Position numbers and translations under genes: made by a program
In this document: in pieces, positions 24,789 through 27,474 of the stretch
Numbering within the stretch: position 1 is the first letter of the stretch
Layout: each line of letters begins with the position of its first letter
DNA from: JAGTVG01 sp964389805
Lineage (GTDB): Bacteria; Bacteroidota; Bacteroidia; Cytophagales; Cyclobacteriaceae
NCBI GenBank assembly: GCA_964389805.1
Contig: CAYMFU010000174.1
Coordinates: 1-27,474 of the forward strand
Direction: 5' to 3'
DNA: 27,474 bases
Notes under the pieces: model-generated
Seen by the model: only the letters and a program-made list of their open reading frames with translations
Told to the model about the DNA's origin: nothing
The model's database searches: none

Positions 24789-25518
24789 GAACTATTTTAG
24801 TGAATATGTACATGATTGAGTAAAAAAGTCGATAGTATTAATTCGACTTGTTTATTCAGTTTTACGCTGTATCTGATGTTATTTGCACTGTTTACAGATT
24901 CTTTATCTAACATATTTCATTCGTTTTCCTACAATTCATATACTTTTCTTCATTGACAGGGACTCCGAATAATCATCTGAACTAATTAAATACAATAGGT
25001 TCTCTTTCTCTAACACATTTCCTATATAATAAATTTATTATTAATTTTTGTTGTCCACATTAGTGTCCATGTCTGATATTCCTGTCCTAAACAAATTGTA
25101 AAAAATTATGGCAACAGTGTGGGTATCTGAAAAAGAAGTAAGAAAATATTTTTAAAGATTTTACATAAATCATTCTAATTTACGTTATTAGGGTACAGTA
25201 GGTATTGATTTTTTGAATTCCAAAATTTATATATTACCATGTTCACCAGTAAAGACCAAAAGATTGTTGAAGAAGAATTAAACAATTCAAATAATCTAAT
25301 CTAAGAAAGTGTCAACCTAAGTCCGAAGTATTATATTATTATTTATAAAATATTACACCTTTGAACAGTTCAAAAGTATGAATTAACTTTAACCTGAATT
25401 ATTTCGTTTTAATTTGAAGACACACAAGAAGTTCCAAATACAATCAAGAGCTCTTACTAGCATCACCAACAAGTTTTCGATATCAAGAATCTACGGATTA
25501 TCCCAAGACTACAGATGG
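24789..25518. other. Gene-free region of about 730 bp
   Basis: There is no ORF of convincing length, RNA gene or repeat in this AT-rich stretch between tRNA-Gln and the end of the GH13-like gene. Two micro-ORFs start with ATG (MATVWVSEKEVRKYF at about 25108-25155, and a 21-codon frame at 25239-25304). Neither matches a family I know. A frame at about 25414-25540 is open and rich in basic residues, but it runs antisense into the GH13-like gene. Decayed genes or an unrecognised small RNA are possible. I see no direct repeat of the tRNA 3' end that would mark an integrated element. Confidence 0.4.
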
Positions 25519-27084
25519 TTAATCTTTGGTCAACAGTAACACCCTCACTCCACCACCAGGTGACTTATCCCTTGGTACAGTTATTTGAATGTCGCCTAAT
25601 TGTTCAACACTGACTGTCTCTACTATACCGTCCCATAAATCAGTAACTAACATTTCTTCATTATCGCCAAATCCCAGTTCTTCTAATGGGATCTTTAACC
25701 TGAATGTTATGTCCTGCTCGATATCATTGTTCCCTAAAACTATTGCAGCTTTTTCCCCTGGGATAAAACGGGCATATGGTTTTACCAGGCTCTCTGGATC
25801 TGAGGTAGATGGAATATTTATAAGTTGAGCTTCATGCCAGTTATTATGAAAAATATCATTGTGATCATGTCGTATACTGCTGATTTTTTTAAAATCATTT
25901 ATCACCCACTCCTGTTCTTCCAGGTCATCCCAGTCAATGTAGGAATGGAGTAATTTGCCTCTAAGTCTATGATGCATTACACCAGGAACACCAAAATGGG
26001 TGGCATTGAATAAATCACCGACCATCATCCACGGAACAAAAGGGGCAAACATCAGGTTGTGGCCGAAAAGAAATCCACTTCCCTGTATCTGGTAGGCACC
26101 TTCCCTGTAACAGGTATCCTGATCATAATTGTAAGGACAGGGAACCATGGAATTGTGAGAACTGATATCTTTCAGTACATAAGGGTCCTCTGCTGTTATA
26201 TTCATATAATCCTTCAAAACGAAGCGGCTTTTCCGGACCTGCCAGTTTGCTTGAGGATTTTCCATATCCATCGATACCTGAAAACTGCGCCAACCAGCCC
26301 CTCGAATATGACCATCCAGATGGACATTTTCCGTTGCCAGCAAAAGTTGTTTGCCTTTTGAGACACTTTTTTCAAGAATGGAATCCCAAATATATTTTCG
26401 ATAGGCTCGGCCTGCAACATCAATTCTCCAGCCATCCAATCCTACCTCTGTACACCACCAAGCATGCGTGTCGATAATATATTTAACTACATCCGGATTA
26501 TTCAGATCAAATACACGTTGACCAAAAAGATCGTATTCTTTGTCAATAAACCAGTCTGGATGCTCAGTAATCATGGGCGAAGTTTGAGCAACTCCGTAGT
26601 GATTTGTATTGCTGATCACTTTGATATCTTTATCATGAGCAGTATTAATAAGTGTCTTAATGTCATCAATGCTGCCAAGAGTTGGATCTGCTTCATGATG
26701 TCGAAGAGCATACAGGTTCGTGCCAGGTGTGTGATAATAGACTGTATACAGGCAAATGACATTGACACCCAGTTCTTTTAAAAAATCCAGTTTTTCAATG
26801 ATGCTGAGATAGGATGCATCACCGGATTCATTTTCCCAGTTTTGGGGATTATTATAATCAGGATGATTAAATGCCCGTATGGGAATTTCAACAATAACTG
26901 CATTTTTGAGCCAGTCAGGAGCAGGGTATAAAGGATCCTGGAATTCAGAATTATCTGGAAATTGCATAAAGCTGTCACCAGTTTCCGGGGTATCAGGCTT
27001 ACAGCCGATCGCACATAAGATAGCTGTAAGGAATATTATACATATTCCGGATAAACACTCAAAAATTGATTTTTGAATATGCAT
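25519..27084 (-). CDS. GH13-like (alpha-amylase fold) lipoprotein with altered active site
   Basis: This 521-residue lipoprotein has a long signal ending in CAIGC (Cys28). The TIM barrel follows GH13 order: YLSIIEKLDFLKELGVNVIC (92-111), region I VISNTNHYG (156-164), region II GLDGWRIDVAGRAYRKYIWD with nucleophile Asp222, region III LLLATENVHLDGH with acid/base Glu252, and region IV DISSHNSM (307-313). In region I the usual Asp five residues before the NH is absent. In region IV the transition-state Asp that follows His310 is Asn311. The C-terminal about 90 residues look like the beta-sandwich domain. With nucleophile and acid/base kept but the third Asp replaced, activity may be altered or specialised, or the protein may only bind glycan. 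Confidence 0.85.
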   Translation of the reverse strand: MHIQKSIFECLSGICIIFLTAILCAIGCKPDTPETGDSFMQFPDNSEFQDPLYPAPDWLKNAVIVEIPIRAFNHPDYNNPQNWENESGDASYLSIIEKLDFLKELGVNVICLYTVYYHTPGTNLYALRHHEADPTLGSIDDIKTLINTAHDKDIKVISNTNHYGVAQTSPMITEHPDWFIDKEYDLFGQRVFDLNNPDVVKYIIDTHAWWCTEVGLDGWRIDVAGRAYRKYIWDSILEKSVSKGKQLLLATENVHLDGHIRGAGWRSFQVSMDMENPQANWQVRKSRFVLKDYMNITAEDPYVLKDISSHNSMVPCPYNYDQDTCYREGAYQIQGSGFLFGHNLMFAPFVPWMMVGDLFNATHFGVPGVMHHRLRGKLLHSYIDWDDLEEQEWVINDFKKISSIRHDHNDIFHNNWHEAQLINIPSTSDPESLVKPYARFIPGEKAAIVLGNNDIEQDITFRLKIPLEELGFGDNEEMLVTDLWDGIVETVSVEQLGDIQITVPRDKSPGGGVRVLLLTKD

Positions 27085-27119
27085 AGCAAATACAAGATTA
27101 TTTTATATCAAATTAGTAG

Positions 27120-27306
27120 TTAAACGCATATTTTAATAGATATAATTTGTTTTATTAGCGTACCATTATACTTTTTGATGAGATTCTCATAGAAAGCATA
27201 GTTTTTTCAGCACTTCAAATGCTTTATCCTCATCCGTACCCATAAGTTTTGTGTATCCAACGAGGTCTGAGAAAAGTATTGCAGCATGACGTCTTTGGTC
27301 AGACAT
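27120..27306 (-). pseudogene. Frameshifted N-terminal remnant of class III adenylate/guanylate cyclase
   Basis: From ATG at 27306 the frame reads MSDQRRHAAILFSDLVGYTKLMG, then DEDKAFEVLKK, and ends at TGA (27187-27189). This is the start of the class III cyclase catalytic domain: AILFSDLVGYT includes the first metal-binding Asp. Shifting frame at the A-run restores family-like sequence, KNYAFYENLIKKYNGTLIK, which matches the usual helix with KYNG. It then degenerates exactly where the GDG strand should come and stops at 27120-27122. At least one frameshift plus loss of the rest of the domain makes it a pseudogene. It lies 17 bp after the end of a gene whose C-terminus belongs to the same protein type. 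Confidence 0.75.
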
Positions 27307-27323
27307 AAATCATAAAATTTGTA

Positions 27324-27474
27324 TTATAACATCCCTTCTTCTTCCAACCAGACTTTTACCCTGTTATGTTCTTTCTGGTTTTGCGCTTCCATATAGGACA
27401 GAATCTTCTGGAATCTATCTTCTTCTCGGATACTGTTAAATAAAGGATCGTATTTTGCCCAAGTCACCCACCAT
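27324..27474 (-). CDS. C-terminal end of TPR-type protein of the adenylate cyclase/TPR family (partial)
   Basis: Only the last 50 codons are in the window: WWVTWAKYDPLFNSIREEDR, followed by FQKILSYMEAQNQ, KEHNRVKVWLEEEGML and stop at 27324-27326. The pattern 'yDPLfd.IR.dprFq.il...e....eh.rvr.WLEE..ml' is the characteristic ending of Bacteroidota proteins that join a class III cyclase domain to TPR repeats, which is why I assign it this way; the cyclase domain itself would lie outside the window. The gene runs off the right edge. Confidence 0.65.
   Translation of the reverse strand, partial: WWVTWAKYDPLFNSIREEDRFQKILSYMEAQNQKEHNRVKVWLEEEGML

Noticed and set aside
24687..25518. tRNA-Gln as attachment site of an integrated element
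   Set aside because: No integrase gene, no clear repeat of the tRNA 3' end and no mobile genes are visible in the flanking 760 bp.

Overview
The window reads as chromosomal DNA from a Bacteroidota bacterium, probably a free-living or marine polysaccharide degrader; this assignment is an inference. The evidence is AT-rich sequence, candidate -7 boxes of the Bacteroidota type (TAnnTTTG), little sign of Shine-Dalgarno sites, many lipoproteins, and families common in that phylum (BNR/sortilin-like propeller, DUF1080, DUF2490, GH29 fucosidase, prs-L25-pth order). No phage, IS element, CRISPR array or rRNA is visible.

Left part (1-8300): a minus-strand pair of beta-carbonic anhydrase followed 6 bp later by a bestrophin-type channel; a membrane protein joining a periplasmic solute-binding domain to a cytoplasmic Schlafen/AlbA_2 domain; a divergent serine hydrolase (class C beta-lactamase fold); a lipoprotein alpha-L-fucosidase; and a stand-alone YbjD-type OLD ATPase/TOPRIM protein. 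Between the last two lies a probable decayed membrane-protein tail. After the OLD gene (8520-8950) are two plus-strand gene remnants: the end of an outer-membrane barrel and the start of a diacylglycerol-kinase-type protein.

Centre (8988-16602): four closely spaced minus-strand genes, transcribed in the order BNR propeller protein, atypical GalU-like nucleotidyltransferase, a 1107-residue fusion of a fucokinase-like GHMP kinase with a UDPGP-type pyrophosphorylase, and a DUF2490 barrel. The fusion has the reverse domain order to the known fucokinase/GDP-fucose pyrophosphorylase FKP. It suggests a sugar to sugar-1-phosphate to NDP-sugar salvage step. This module is the best candidate for something under-described.

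Right-centre (16891-20886): a lipoprotein gene followed by a long nested hairpin, an outer-membrane barrel with a plausible promoter, a membrane-anchored coiled-coil protein with a degenerate histidine-kinase ATPase fold, a Tat-signal Dabb-domain protein 11 bp further on, a bidirectional terminator and a two-CBS-domain protein.

Right part (21241-27474): a DUF1080 lipoprotein gene split by one in-frame amber codon; the housekeeping block tRNA-Gln, prs, rplY (L25/Ctc) and pth, all minus strand, with hairpins between them; a 760-bp stretch with no gene; a lipoprotein GH13-like protein that keeps the nucleophile and acid/base but lacks two usual active-site aspartates; and, at the edge, the C-terminus of one TPR-type cyclase-family protein followed by a frameshifted cyclase-domain remnant.
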